Assembly: GCA_027405735.1 (NCBI GenBank) | Contig: JAPEHQ010000001.1 | Location: forward strand, 4,464,001 to 4,528,000 | Direction of reading: 5' to 3' | Origin: Mucor racemosus | Lineage: Eukaryota; Mucoromycota; Mucoromycetes; Mucorales; Mucoraceae | Length of the DNA: 64,000 bases | Shown here: piece by piece, positions 1-10,644 of the stretch | How the letters are laid out: the number at the start of each line of letters is the position of its first letter | Numbering within the stretch: the first letter of the stretch is position 1 | Translations under genes and position numbers: made by a program | The notes under the pieces: model-generated | What the model saw: only the letters and a program-made list of their open reading frames with translations | Databases searched by the model: none | What the model was told of the DNA's origin: nothing

Positions 1-2130
1 TAAAGGCCGAAATGCTTAAGCCCTTGGTTACTGAACTTGCTCCTCTACTGTCTTTGTTGTTTACCTTGTGCTATCAATGGGGTTACACTCCTGATCTCTG
101 GCGCCAAGCCCAGGTCTTCCCTATATTCAAAAAAGGGGATGCTACTGATCCTGGTAACTACCGCCCAATTTCACTGACTTCGGTAATGCGTAAACTCTTT
201 GAGTTTTCTCTAATGCCAGAGCTTGATCTGCACTCTCCTGCTCTTGATGTTGCTCAAGGTGGTTTTAGACCTCAACGTAGTCCTCTGGATCAAGCCCTCT
301 GCTTGCATGACTTGATGCATGATTATTTTCTGACTCATAGACGGTACCCTGTTGTTGCTTTCCTGGATATCAAGTCGGCATATGATACGGTGGATCGTAG
401 GGTTATCTGGAAAGCCTTGGCTGGCTCTTCTCTTCCTAGACCTGTTCTGAGCCTGTTGATTAATATGTTTGACAGTGTGTCTGTGTCGGTACTGATTGCT
501 AATCACAACTCTGCTGCTTTCTCTCCTGCTACCGGTGTCTTACAAGGTTCAGTGCTTAGCCCCCACTTGTATTCGTTATATATCAACTCCTTACCGGGTC
601 TGCTGCGGTCTGTTGCTACTGGTGCTACTATGGTGTCTCCTCCTGGAGCCTATAATTCTATTGCTATTAATAGTTTGCTTTTCGCCGACAATGTTGCTAT
701 TTTCGGGTCCAAAACTGACGTCCAACATATGCTCGATTTGGCTTCTGACCACTCTGTTGCTCTTGGCTATCGGTGGAAACCGTCTAAGTGTGCTGTCTTA
801 AATGCCCCTGCTGCTTCATCTGGTGACCAGTTAACCCTGTATGACGAACCTCTCCCCATTGTGGAGGAGTTTGTTTATCTGGGTATGCCCTTTCGTCGTA
901 AAGGTCTGTATGCTCCCGGTATTCTGTCTCTTCGGTCCTCTGGTGCTGTCAAAACTATGGCCTTGCTCAACTCAGTTGGTGTCAACCGTACTGGGTTTTC
1001 TCTATTGCTTTGCTCTCGCCTCTACAAGTCCTTTATTCGTCCCAAAATTGAATATGGGCTAGCTATCTCCCATCTCTCTTTTCAGGATTTTAAGGCTCTT
1101 GATACTCTACAAAACAGGCTCGTTGGCATGTTTGTGGGCAGTTCGTGGTTTAATGTTGCCAAACACATTACCTGCATTCCGTCCATGAAACATCGCTACA
1201 ATATCTTGGCTACCAGATATGCTCTCCGTGCTGATACTCTACCCGAGGATAGTCTTTTGGTACTGCTCCGTGATAGTCTCCACTATACCAGATTGGATAA
1301 ATACATCTGTGAAAACAGCATGTATCTATCACTACCTGATCCTGTTCCTAGCACTGCCGGGTTAGTCAATTTTTTTAACGACTTTTGGCAAGACCAGGTG
1401 GACCATCAACTAGTTGCTGCTGCTACTAATGGTACACAAACTCTCCTGCGTAACTGTCGCCCGTCTGTCTCTCGTCCTGACCCTATTCTGTATTTGCCTA
1501 TTGGTCGTTCTGCTCGTAGTCGTCTAGTTCGTTGGCGTCTTGGTCGGTACACAAATATGAGGGAAGAATGCCCATGTAGATCGCCCTTTGGGGTCTATAT
1601 TTCTCGGGATCACTTCCTCTCCTGTCGTGCTCTGGATGGTGCCCTGTTGGATACTCTGCCTGCTGCTCCTCTTGGTGTTCACAAAATTGATCATGCTCTG
1701 AATCTCTTACCGGAGAAAGCGTCTGCTGGTCCTCCTCCATTTTGGTCGGCTCTTTTAGCTCTGCTACATGCCATTGATTGTCTTGTGCATCCATTGGCAG
1801 TTATTGCCTCTGATCCAGATCCAGGATATTCTTGGTATATCAACAAATAGACTCGACTTTGACGAACAGTTTGTATATTGTTTTCTTTGTGCGGTACCTC
1901 GGTGGTAAGTGGTTATCAAAGTTCCCATCCGATGGTTTTCCCTCAAGATCAATATTACATCACTCATTAGTCATATCGTTCTTTGGCAACTCACACACAT
2001 TCCTTTTTACCCTTATTACTTAGTATAGTGCTCTGAAAGGGGTTTTTGTTTCTCTTTCCTTACTGTTTCTTAAATTTAAGGCTTATGCTCATATCGAGTG
2101 CCCAATATAAATTTATTAATAAAAAATCAA
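1..2130 (+). mobile_element. 3' half of a LINE-type retrotransposon
   Basis: This is the RT frame plus about 280 bp of 3' untranslated sequence ending in an A/T-rich tail near 2105-2130 (AATAAAAAATCAA). I see no long poly(A) and no target-site duplication, because the 5' end is missing. The 3' limit is a guess from the composition change from moderate G+C to very AT-rich. Confidence 0.5.
3..1850 (+). CDS. Non-LTR (LINE) retrotransposon reverse transcriptase, 5' end outside window
   Basis: The frame is open from the first bases of the window to a stop at 1848-1850; the first visible ATG is at 12, but the frame continues upstream, so the protein is truncated by the window edge. The ~612 visible residues contain the RT fingers and palm: GNYRPISLTS, the FLDIKSAYDTVDRR catalytic block, GVLQGSVLSP, and the active-site box LLFADNVAIF, where the usual FADD reads FADN. 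A Cys-rich patch near the C-terminus (CPCRSPFGVYISRDHFLSC) resembles the zf-RVT end of LINE pol proteins. An endonuclease domain would lie upstream. The stretch looks much richer in G+C than the surrounding intergenic DNA. Apart from the Asn the frame shows no lesion. Confidence 0.9.
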   Translation, partial: KAEMLKPLVTELAPLLSLLFTLCYQWGYTPDLWRQAQVFPIFKKGDATDPGNYRPISLTSVMRKLFEFSLMPELDLHSPALDVAQGGFRPQRSPLDQALCLHDLMHDYFLTHRRYPVVAFLDIKSAYDTVDRRVIWKALAGSSLPRPVLSLLINMFDSVSVSVLIANHNSAAFSPATGVLQGSVLSPHLYSLYINSLPGLLRSVATGATMVSPPGAYNSIAINSLLFADNVAIFGSKTDVQHMLDLASDHSVALGYRWKPSKCAVLNAPAASSGDQLTLYDEPLPIVEEFVYLGMPFRRKGLYAPGILSLRSSGAVKTMALLNSVGVNRTGFSLLLCSRLYKSFIRPKIEYGLAISHLSFQDFKALDTLQNRLVGMFVGSSWFNVAKHITCIPSMKHRYNILATRYALRADTLPEDSLLVLLRDSLHYTRLDKYICENSMYLSLPDPVPSTAGLVNFFNDFWQDQVDHQLVAAATNGTQTLLRNCRPSVSRPDPILYLPIGRSARSRLVRWRLGRYTNMREECPCRSPFGVYISRDHFLSCRALDGALLDTLPAAPLGVHKIDHALNLLPEKASAGPPPFWSALLALLHAIDCLVHPLAVIASDPDPGYSWYINK

Positions 2131-2569
2131 TCTTTAAACTGAGCTAAACGAGCTTCTCATGACTTTGAGACCAAAGTTAATATAACAACCATAAAACTAA
2201 ATGTTCAAATAATTAAAAAACTGAATATAATTTTAAGACTTTTTCTGCCAGTATTCCTGATATATGTGAATTTCGAATCTACTAAAAAATTTCATACTTT
2301 AGCCATAAATATAAATGTAAACATAACAATATTCAAGTTAAACAATGTTTGTTCTGAAAGTCCAAACTTCAAGCAATAGATATAAACTACTGTTTTGGTT
2401 GTGCCAAGAAGAAAGTTCTACCGTGATAATGATGGTGTTGAATTTTAAAAAGGGGCAATAGAAATAGCCTTGCCAAAATATTGCACTTTTGTGATTATTA
2501 TTACAAGAATTTACTATTTTAAGGACATGATGTAAACCAATATGGACACATACAGTACGTGAGAAATTC
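2131..2569. other. AT-rich intergenic, no gene seen
   Basis: No credible coding region or RNA gene. Short frames on the minus strand around 2340-2570 lack any recognisable motif and look random. Confidence 0.5.
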
Positions 2570-3660
2570 AACCTTAATCCAAAAATGAGTATCCGGAAAT
2601 ATCCTACTTTTTTGCTGTTGGTATTAATTTTTCAGCGTTAATATTTCAGATTTTTACAAGTATTTTATAGTTAAAAATTCAAAACTTTGACGCTTTATAT
2701 CTCTACTAGAAATTAAGTTATACTAGAACTTTTTAATAACAAAATTTACTTATTTTAAAGTATTCAATGGCATGTTTCAGTATGATGAAGAAATCCCAAG
2801 CATTCTTATTTTTTCCATTTTTTTGACATTTTTGTAGTAGATTTCAAAATATTCATTGAATGAGTAACATCTTTTCTATATTTATACCATCAACCTCGTT
2901 GAGTTCTCTCGGCTCTAATTTAGTTTTTTTTTCAAAATAATGATTTTTCGTGGAAATACCCTTAAAAAATGTATACATAGAGATATCTTTGCTTCTGACT
3001 TCAATTTTTCCCTATATACCCTCATCCTAAATTCTGAATTTGAAAAGAAATTGACAAAAAACTTGTTTTCTCTACAAAAAATGCAGTTAGAAGGTTCAAC
3101 AATGACTTGATCGATAGATAGTTTGTTTGCGCAGTATCTCCATTATTTAAATTTAAAGTATGCTTATAAAAGATAATGTGTATTTTCAAAACACCTTCAA
3201 AATTTCAATCGCATTTTACACAAGATTTAATATAAAGCATTCGTTTAAATTTTATTTAGATGGATGCAGAATCCAAAACTGAACAAAAGCCATTTAATAT
3301 GCTTGTTCAACTTATTTTGCAATTCATAAGCTATGGAACAATTTTGTTTTTTAATCATTTTTCGGTCGATTTCACAAATTGATTTTGGGACTCAGTTATT
3401 ATAGGGTTTAAGCTAATGTAAACTACTGTTTTAATTATCTCGACGAGAAGGCAATATTTTTTGTTGAAACAAACAATACAGAGTTGTTTTCAGTTGGATT
3501 TATTATCTTGTGGATAAAAAAAATTAATAGCTTGCTTCTGGGTTTTGATTTTTACATTATAATTTCAGGTCAATTTTTGGTCAATCTTAAGGCCAGTGCA
3601 CTTATATTCTGCTATTAACTCTTTTATTGTCGATCAAATATCAATGGCCTATAGCGCTGT
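2570..3660 (+). repeat. Repeat family A, copy 1 (5'-truncated, diverged)
   Basis: Collinear with copies near 17004, 36024, and (inverted) 8255 and 51620. Shared landmarks in order are AGTATCCGGAAATATCCTA, a GATTTTTCGTGGAAATACCC-like block, TATATACCCTCATCC, GATCGATAGATA, ATTTTATTTAGATGGATGCA and CCAGTGCACTTATATT. The first ~300 bp of the longer copies are absent. It is the most diverged plus-strand copy; the ~99-codon frame open in copies 3 and 4 is broken here, so no protein-coding role is supported. Confidence 0.85.
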
Positions 3661-4875
3661 TTGTTGCCAAGTACCATATTTTATTGCCTTCTACAGCCAA
3701 TAGATCTTACAAACTATTAATTACGATATAAAGCATTGAAGTGCAAAGTCATGATATTAGGTGTAAGAAATTCATAACATACTAAGTTTATATAGCAATC
3801 AACTGGAACGCTAGGGCCTCTTAATATTACAACAGGACATCACTGAAGTGAACTAAGCTAGACTCCCATCATAAAATACCTTATTTAAATATCAGCTCAT
3901 TTGAAACCATGCTATCAAAGATAAGACTATATAGTAAATAAACAATTGCATGAAGATAATAGCAAGGGTATAATAATATACTCAAATAAGAGATGCTAAA
4001 ATACTAAAGTGATGTGGGATATCCCAAATAAAAAATACAAAAAGTACATGCTTATCAAGTAGAACAAGTAAGGGCTGTTCTGAAAGCATGATTGACAAAC
4101 TATATTTAAAACACCGCTCTTGATCCACCGAATCAATAACCAAATAACCCAACATTTATACTCAAAATTAATGGAATCGTTGACAATTGCAATGCAATTG
4201 CAAGATAGTAAATAATCACCAAATAATATACTTTAAATAGAGACGTAGAATAACCATTTTATTGCACATTATCCATATTTTAATAAAGAAGGATTTGAAC
4301 AGTATCCTTTATCGCTTTTTACACCCATATTTTACTGCAATCACTTTACCCAAGCAGTTGATCAATCAAGTAGCTACTGTATGCTCGTGCTCGAGTTGCT
4401 TGGCTTTTTGAAAAATTAGATAATGTGTAGCGAACTACATATATCAATTTCGTTTAGTAGTAATCAAATTGATCTTAGTAAACATCTAAGATCTAGTAAC
4501 TTTAAATCCCAAAAACGTTAAAATGTCAATTTGTACCACTGGTGCTTCCAAGCTACTAGGAACTAAACCACGAAAATCTTGCTTCAAGATCTTATTACTG
4601 TATTAATAGAATTAGAAAATAGTATGTATATCACAAAGGCTATGGTAATCCAGTAATCTTTGCTTTTACTTTATATCATCTTAATAAATATCAAAGAGTT
4701 ATAATTGTATTCGCAACTCTTTTTTTGTTTAATTACTATTTTTTATAACATAATGTTTGATTTCAAAACTGAGAATGTCAATAATATATAACTGCTTGAC
4801 GAGCCGTTGCTTAGGCTCGGGATTACTTGTTGAGTAACTTTCAAATATTTTAGACTCGACAAATGTTTGCTGAAA
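3661..4875. other. Intergenic, no gene; degenerate GCTCG-rich patches
   Basis: No coding region supported. Two short GC-richer clusters with repeated GCTCG/GCTTG words lie near 4384-4410 and 4795-4905. Such words are common in hAT-type termini, but I could not demonstrate terminal inverted repeats or a target duplication. Confidence 0.4.
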
Positions 4876-4879
4876 CTGC

Positions 4880-5735
4880 TTGGGCTTGCTTGAGCTCGGT
4901 CATTTTGCGAGCGCTATTCATACAGGATCCGCAGCAACTGAAATGCGCAATAACATTGCACTTCAGGTTGTTGATCCCTCCTTTTCATTGAAATACAATG
5001 AAGATAACTACTACACTCTCCCTTTGGATGAGTCTCAAACTACTGTAATCCAACAAACTGCAGCTAAGAAAGCAACTCGTGAGGCCACTGCCAATTGCCG
5101 CCGCCGTTTTCCTTCTGGCCGTTTCTGCACCTCAAGCTCCTTCTCGAATGTTCCGGATCAGCAGTTTTTTCGATCAGGTGCACCCTCGCAGCAGGGTGGT
5201 TACAACAAAAACATCAGCTTTCGACAGAACCACAACAAGAAGACAACCAGTCCTTTTCGCCAGTAGATACAACAACAACATTACTCATATCAACCGATCC
5301 AGTTGGAAACCGGCTCAGCAAGTTTCATACAAACTGGACAAAAATTTTCATGAACTCATTCGTCAACACCACAATGAAATACAATCATCACATCACCCTT
5401 CACACTCCATTTCCTATCACTTCAACGCCCACTCCAATTATTCCCTTCTTAGAATAGCAAGTTTACCTCATCAACCAAACAATTCAGGACTTACTGCCAA
5501 AAAAAGCAATCGAGAGAGTATCATTAAAACCAGCACAACCGGTTCCGGGATTTTACAGCTCAATGTTCGTCATACCAAAGAAGAGTAGCCGGGTATATCC
5601 AGTTTTCAATCTCAAGAAACTAAATCAGTACTAAGATGTTCTCCATTTCAAAATGAAAACGATCCGGGAGGCAGGAGGCATCACCCATGGTGAACCCCAA
5701 CGACTACCTACTAGTTTCCATCGACCTACTGTATA
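4880..5735 (+). mobile_element. Relic of a DIRS-like (tyrosine-recombinase type) retrotransposon, gag end and start of RT
   Basis: Two overlapping frames. The first (4880-5266) ends in an Asn/Gln/Arg/Gly-rich segment (FFRSGAPSQQGG, NHNKK) like the C-terminus of DIRS gag-like proteins. The second, in another frame from ~5095, reads DPVGNRLSKFHTNW, then after an in-frame stop at 5455-5457 continues with LLPKKAIERV, FYSSMFVIPKK and PVFNLKKLNQY, then another stop and HFKMKTIREAGG. This is the N-terminal RT order known in fungal DIRS elements. Similarity ends near 5735, before the catalytic motifs. Several stops make it non-functional. Family assignment is from motif memory, not a search. Confidence 0.65.
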
Positions 5736-6267
5736 AAGCAAAGCTTACTTTTGAATGAAAGTACTAATTATTATGATTAACGTCAATAGGTTCAAAAAGC
5801 ATACTTAAGTGCAATCATTGCTACTAAATTGCATAATTTGATATGCATGCAGAAAACCCTTGAAGCATTTATTCTTTTTTTTTTTTTTTTGGCAATACAA
5901 ATTATCGTTCAATATGAATGAATATTAATGAATCAGAAAAAATACAACTGGTTGAAACTGATATCCAATGTACGTCGAGGTTAATATTGATAAAAGGTGC
6001 ATTCATTGTGTAGTGGAAATCGCAACATTTGGATGGATAGAAATTACAGGACCCAGGTGTTGTGTTTCTCTCAGAATTTTTAAAAGGGTTTAAAAGCATA
6101 CTCCATCAAACTTATTTATTAGATGTTAAATACTCATCATATGCTATTAGTATCATCTTGTTTTTTTATTTAATTACTGTATGATTAAAAATCAAGCTTT
6201 TCATAGCTTATAACAATGATAATGGGATGTTTCTGATTTTAGATTGACATTTATCATAAGGCGGACT
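5736..6267. other. Intergenic, no gene seen
   Basis: AT-rich, with a T-run near 5875-5890. No coding or RNA feature recognised. Confidence 0.4.
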
Positions 6268-6483
6268 GATGATACATTTGATACTACTGTAGATGGAACA
6301 AGTCAATTTAATTTATGGAATTTGAATAAAAATACCGAGGAACCATTTATAAGTGCTTAAGTTGGTTCTAGTAAAGCATTGAATAGATTGGATTGGGACA
6401 AATAGGGTAAAAAGACGGCAATAGGTTCCAGTGATGGCCATGTTTATATTTATGTTTATGGTTTATGATATTGGAGAGGCAAG
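6268..6483 (+). pseudogene. Fragment resembling the C-terminal WD40 region of cytoplasmic dynein intermediate chain
   Basis: One frame reads a WD-repeat-like stretch: VDGTSQFNLWNLNKNTEEP, then a stop, VGSSKALNRLDWDK, a stop, and GKKTAIGSSDGHVYIY. A frameshift (apparent duplication of a TTTATG unit) follows, and the next frame gives YDIGEAS. The order 'DG-x-LWNLN-x-TE-x-P ... ALNR-x-W ... G-x-x-x-AIG-x-x-DG-x-VY-x-YD(I/V)GE' is that of the dynein intermediate chain C-terminal blades. Two stops and one frameshift within ~210 bp make it a dead fragment. No flanking exons were found. Assignment is by memory of the family. Confidence 0.5.
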
Positions 6484-6569
6484 CATAAAACTTAATGCAA
6501 ATCACCTCTAACGCAATAATCATAAAGTAAGACTCTATTATCATCAAATAAACTATTACACAATATTAA

Positions 6570-7396
6570 CATGTATATATATTTACAGTAATAAGCTTGA
6601 ATCAACTGGATACAGCATCGTAAATTCTTGAAAAAGTTTTCAAATGTTGTAAAATCTCTTATTTTTAAGATTTACAAGGCTTATAAGCGGAATATTAATT
6701 TAAAAATTCATTCTTGTCCAGATCATCAATTTTAACATTTTTTAATTTTTTTTTCTGGTTTTGCAAATCTAGAGCTAATTATACTACCAATTATAAAAAC
6801 AAAAAATATACACATATACAGAATTTAGCGCTCTATTTACTCAATAAAAAACAATAAATATTTTTATTGCAAAATATTACATGAAAATCTTTTAATCAAA
6901 AAACCGTTTTTGGGCCAAAAGTACAAATTTTAATTATATAATCTTTCATATTAAGCTTTTATAAAATTTATAGTAGGTATTGCTACAATTTTCTCTCACA
7001 ATGTAGTATATTTGAACGTTGATTTTGGTATCAAAATTTGATTTTTCTATTTTCTGATCAAAATCATGAGTGTTGGTAAGGATGAAATGAGTCCCGAAAA
7101 TGTCCGCTAAAAAAACTGAATTTTAAGACAGTACATGGTTAAATATAAGAAAAGTTAAAAAAACGCATTTTTATTTAAAACTTAGATATATAATATACCA
7201 TAGTATAAAAGACTTAGCCGTTCAATTGTACTATCTTGCTATGCTCAATTACAGCATCTCTCTATGGGCTCGCTTTTGCAACATTTTAATGAATGTATGA
7301 TATGACAGACGGTTTTTCTGGTAGAAAAATGTATATTTCTATAATAACAGATATTGCCCACTATTTTGTTTCAGTTTATGGCTCATGCGCTGTAAT
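6570..7396 (+). repeat. Repeat family B, copy 1 (~0.83 kb)
   Basis: Direct counterpart of 61550-62374, in the same orientation ~55 kb away. Both start near AGTAATAAGCTTGAATCA and end at CATGCGCTGTAAT, with long shared blocks in between (AAGGCTTATAAGCGGAATAT, CAGAATTTAGCGCTCTAT, ATGAGTCCCGAAAATGTCCG). No open frame is shared. Immediately downstream, copy 1 runs into the GCAC-rich module whereas copy 2 does not, so CATGCGCTGTAAT is a real boundary. Confidence 0.85.
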
Positions 7397-7710
7397 CACT
7401 ACGGCCGACCTGTGCTGCACAAGATGATTTCGTTGTGCCCAGGTGGGTTGCACACTATAGCCTGAGCTGCTGTGCCCACTGAATATGGTTAAAAAGATGA
7501 CAATATGCACATGGGCACAACAAAAGAAACTGTACACGAGCACAACGCTAACCACTGTATGTGCAGAATTATCGATTCTGTCCGTGTGCATAACATTAAT
7601 TGCATGTGTGCATAATAGTAGAATTGCCCATAAGCATATCATTATCCCTATTTGTGCATAATAATAAAACCTAACCATGAGCATAATAAGCTGACCGTAT
7701 GGGCACAAAT
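7397..7710. repeat. GCAC/GTGC half-site module (family E), copy 1
   Basis: Starts CACTACGGCCGACCTGTGC directly after repeat B and ends at the LTR at 7711. It contains a dozen or more spaced words such as TGTGCCCA, GGGCACAA, GAGCACAA, TGTGCATAAT and GAGCATAAT, roughly one every 15-30 bp. The part 7537-7710 matches 63377-63552; the CACTACGGCCGA start recurs at 60861. The long frame on the minus strand (7376-7708) is a by-product of the repeated words. Confidence 0.7.
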
Positions 7711-8058
7711 TGTTACGCCAGGAGATTATATTAATCTCAAAGCTAAAATATGTACTAAATCATTTAATAAAAATAAAGGAAAACTGTTATAAAATGAAAG
7801 AGCATACTAAAACTAAAGAACTTTATTATAAGATCGAACCATCTTCTTTTATATTCACATTCTTTAATTATATGACCTGTTTAAAGGAGTCTATTTATAT
7901 ATATACATATATCCAATCAAGTCTAGGTGACACACACTAGTTCCACATTCTTGTATAAACGGAGCTTCATAACATAATACACGGCAATGTAGAACTTAAC
8001 ATATCAAACTGTGTCGTAATCTTAACCAAGGAATGCACCCAGATCTGTGGATGCAACA
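7711..8058 (+). mobile_element. Solo LTR (348 bp), copy 1
   Basis: Begins TGTTACGCCAGGAGATTATA and ends CTGTGGATGCAACA, giving the canonical TG...CA ends. The same 348-bp unit, differing at scattered positions, lies at 62849-63196 with a perfect 5-bp target duplication. Here the flanks (CAAAT left, CACCC right) do not match, and the E sequence that should resume on the right is absent, suggesting recombination or deletion after insertion. No internal retrotransposon region is present. Superfamily (Ty3/Gypsy or Copia) cannot be told from the LTR alone. Confidence 0.85.
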
Positions 8059-8254
8059 CACCCTTCTAATTTATATTCTTTATTATATCTTACCCTTCTT
8101 TATTTTTACTTTAACCGTGCTTAAATCGATTAACGTTAATACAATAGTTTTATTTTTTCTTTATATACTTTAAAAACTCGCTATTTAAATAAAATTCAAA
8201 AAGATTCTAACTTAGTAACGTTTCCTTTTTTTGTTCTTTTGGTCCAACTATCAA
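8059..8254. other. Short AT-rich spacer between LTR and repeat A
   Basis: No feature recognised. Confidence 0.3.
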
Positions 8255-9276
8255 TAGTTCTTATTACAGCTTACCACCTATGATAACTGAGTTCCAAAAT
8301 AAATTTGTGAAATCAATCAAAAAATGAGCGAAAAACAAACTCGTTTAATGGTTCATGAAATACAAAGTAAGTTGAAGTAATAGATTAAATGGTTCTTATA
8401 CATTTTTGAATTTTGCATCCAACTAAATAAAATCCACGCAAATGTTTTACATTAGATTTTGCGTAAAATGCAATTGGAATTTTGAAGATTTTTTGAAGAT
8501 ACACATCACTTTTTATAAGCATATTTTAAATATAAATAATGGAAATAATGTACAGAAAAAATATCTATCGATCGAGCTATTACTGAACCTTTTAGCTACA
8601 TTTTTCGTAGAGAAAACAAGATTTCCGTCAATTTTTTTTCAAATTCATAAATTGGGATGAGGGTATACAAGGGAAAAAATAGAGCTAGAAGCGAAGATAT
8701 TCCTTTGTGCACATTTTTGAGGATATCTCCACGAAAAACAGATATTTTGAAAAAAACTAAATTGGGTTCTAGAGAGCTTAACTAGATAGATGACAAGAAG
8801 ATAAAAAAAAATACTGCTCAATTCAACAAATATCTTGAAATATACTACAAAAATGTCAAAAAAATGAAATAAAAATAAAAGTGCTCAGATTTTTCTTATG
8901 CTAACACATGTTATAGAGCGCTTTAAAACAAGTAAGTTTTAATATTAGAAAGCGTTAACATTGCTTAATTTTTTGCAGAGATATGAAGCCTCAAAGCTTT
9001 CAATTTTCAACAGTGGAATACCTGTAAAAATCTGAAACATTAGCACTAGAAAAATTGTATGAACTGCTACTTATAGGATATTTCTGGAAACGTGTTTCTG
9101 GATTAAACTTGAGCATCTCAGGTACATAGACATATAATCTTTTCCTGGTGTTATTTAATGAAAAAAATAAATCGAGCAGGGATGAAAAGTCATACCCAGG
9201 TTTTAAAGAAAAAGCAGTGAATTTTGCGTGTTTTTGAGCCTTTCGTGAGATATTAAAAAATTTAGAAACAGGCAGA
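8255..9276 (-). repeat. Repeat family A, copy 2 (inverted)
   Basis: Reverse complement of the family A order: CTGAGTTCCAAAATAAATTT, TGCATCCAACTAAATAAAAT, ATCTATCGATCGAGC, TTGGGATGAGGGTATA, then AGCAGGGATGAAAAGTC and TCTTTCGTGAGAT-like ends. The 3' ~400 bp present in the longest copies are missing, with similarity lost around 8255. No coding potential. Confidence 0.85.
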
Positions 9277-10160
9277 ATTGATCAAGTTTACTAATCATCC
9301 AATGCGATGTACCAGACGTTGATATCAATAGTCTTTTAGCTACAGTCAAGTAAATTATTAAGATTCGCTTTTGACGATAGTAGCCAATTAATAAAGAGGA
9401 TAATACTGTATTGCTGTAATGGTTGCTTCTTTCGGACAATGTAATCTAGATAACATCCAAACAAACCAGTAAAAGAAATGACCATTCTTTTGTTATAGTA
9501 ATCATTTGAGTTTGAAGTGGAGGTAAACGAACGTGCACTATCTTTACGCAGGATATCAACAAGCTTTTGGTAGTGAAATACAGTAAATTGAAAGATAAAA
9601 CCTGGCTCGCTATAATTACTAGAGTTAACTTATTATCAGCATTGTAACTAAATAAACTATTTCGGTGTATTTCCTTAAACTATGCAAATAACGAACGTAA
9701 CATTCTGAAAGGTATCAATAAACGCAATTCAAAAAAAAAAAAAAAATAGCAGACTTGACATCTCAAAAAGTTGTTCTCTTAAATGAGCCATTTGATTGCT
9801 TATATAATAGCCAGATATCCTAGCATAAAAAATAATAGCATATACTATAAGTAAAATGCATAAAAATCTGTAGAAAATCCTTTGAATTGTTCGTGGAGAT
9901 ATATTGTGTAGCCCAAAACTCCGAATATAATGGTATACTTGTTGCTCCATTGTTGTTGCAAAAGTCATGTAATACGCATATTTCCCAACAAGAACTGCAC
10001 TTTTAATAAAATGATTATAGAATATGTTTTCTTTCAAAAAACTAGCACAGTAAATTGAGGCATCAAGGTACAAATATCCAAAAGCGGAACATTTATAATT
10101 CAGATGACAGCGATTCAAATTTCTTAAACTTGAACATTTCTTTCAATTTTGTTGATAATC
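9277..10160. other. Intergenic upstream of the TMEM14-like gene, with an A-run
   Basis: A run of about 16 A at 9730-9746 is preceded by AATAAA near 9717, as at the end of a retroposed transcript. A minus-strand frame of ~129 codons (9729-10118) crosses it but shows no known motif. No other feature recognised. Confidence 0.4.
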
Positions 10161-10533
10161 ATGTCTCATCATCCTAGTTATGCTATGGCTGCATTATGCA
10201 CAGCAGGGTAAGAAGAATTAATAGCTTTACATATATTATGCAGGTGTTAATATGTTGAATTAATCTAGTGGAATTGCTGGCTATGCGCGCTCGCGTTCAG
10301 TACCATCACTTGTTGCTGGTGTAGGTGTTGGAGCCATGTATGGCGCAGCTAGTTATTTGATTAAAGAAAATAGAAACTATGGACATGAAACTGGAGTAGC
10401 AGCGTCCGTGATTATGGCTAGTAGTATGGTACCAAAAGCAATTAAAACTGGAAAAGCATTTCCTGTCACTTTAGCTGTTTGTTCAGTTGTCACTGGTACA
10501 TATTACACCAAGAAGATCATTGAATATTGGTAG
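10161..10533 (+). CDS. TMEM14-family small membrane protein
   Basis: Exons 10161-10207 and 10269-10533; the 61-bp intron starts GTAAG and ends CTAG and splits a Gly codon. The 103-residue product begins MSHHPSYAMAALCTAGGIAG and is nearly all hydrophobic, with four likely membrane helices rich in small residues (GVGVGAMYGAASYLI, VTLAVCSVVTGTYY). Length and glycine-rich helix pattern fit the TMEM14/UPF0136 family, whose animal members act in mitochondrial membranes (TMEM14C in porphyrin transport). The role in this fungus is inferred only. The gene lies 111 bp upstream of the EH protein on the same strand. Confidence 0.85.
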
Positions 10534-10644
10534 AAATGCACGTGCTTCACTGCACCCTCCATGACCCAAAATAATAAAATACCTTCTTTTTTTGTTTTCT
10601 TTTAAATTTCGTTTTATTTTACAGTTTCTACTAATAATAAAAAG

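Noticed and set aside
1498..1794. 98-codon minus-strand frame
   Set aside because: Antisense shadow of the GC-rich LINE RT frame.
4384..4905. Two GCTCG-rich clusters as ends of a hAT element
   Set aside because: No convincing terminal inverted repeat or 8-bp duplication could be aligned.
7376..7708. 110-codon minus-strand frame
   Set aside because: It runs across the repeat B end and the GCAC word array and stops at the LTR; produced by repeated words, no motif.
9729..10118. 129-codon minus-strand frame near the TMEM14-like gene
   Set aside because: Ends in Phe codons from a T-run, has no known motif and AT-driven composition.
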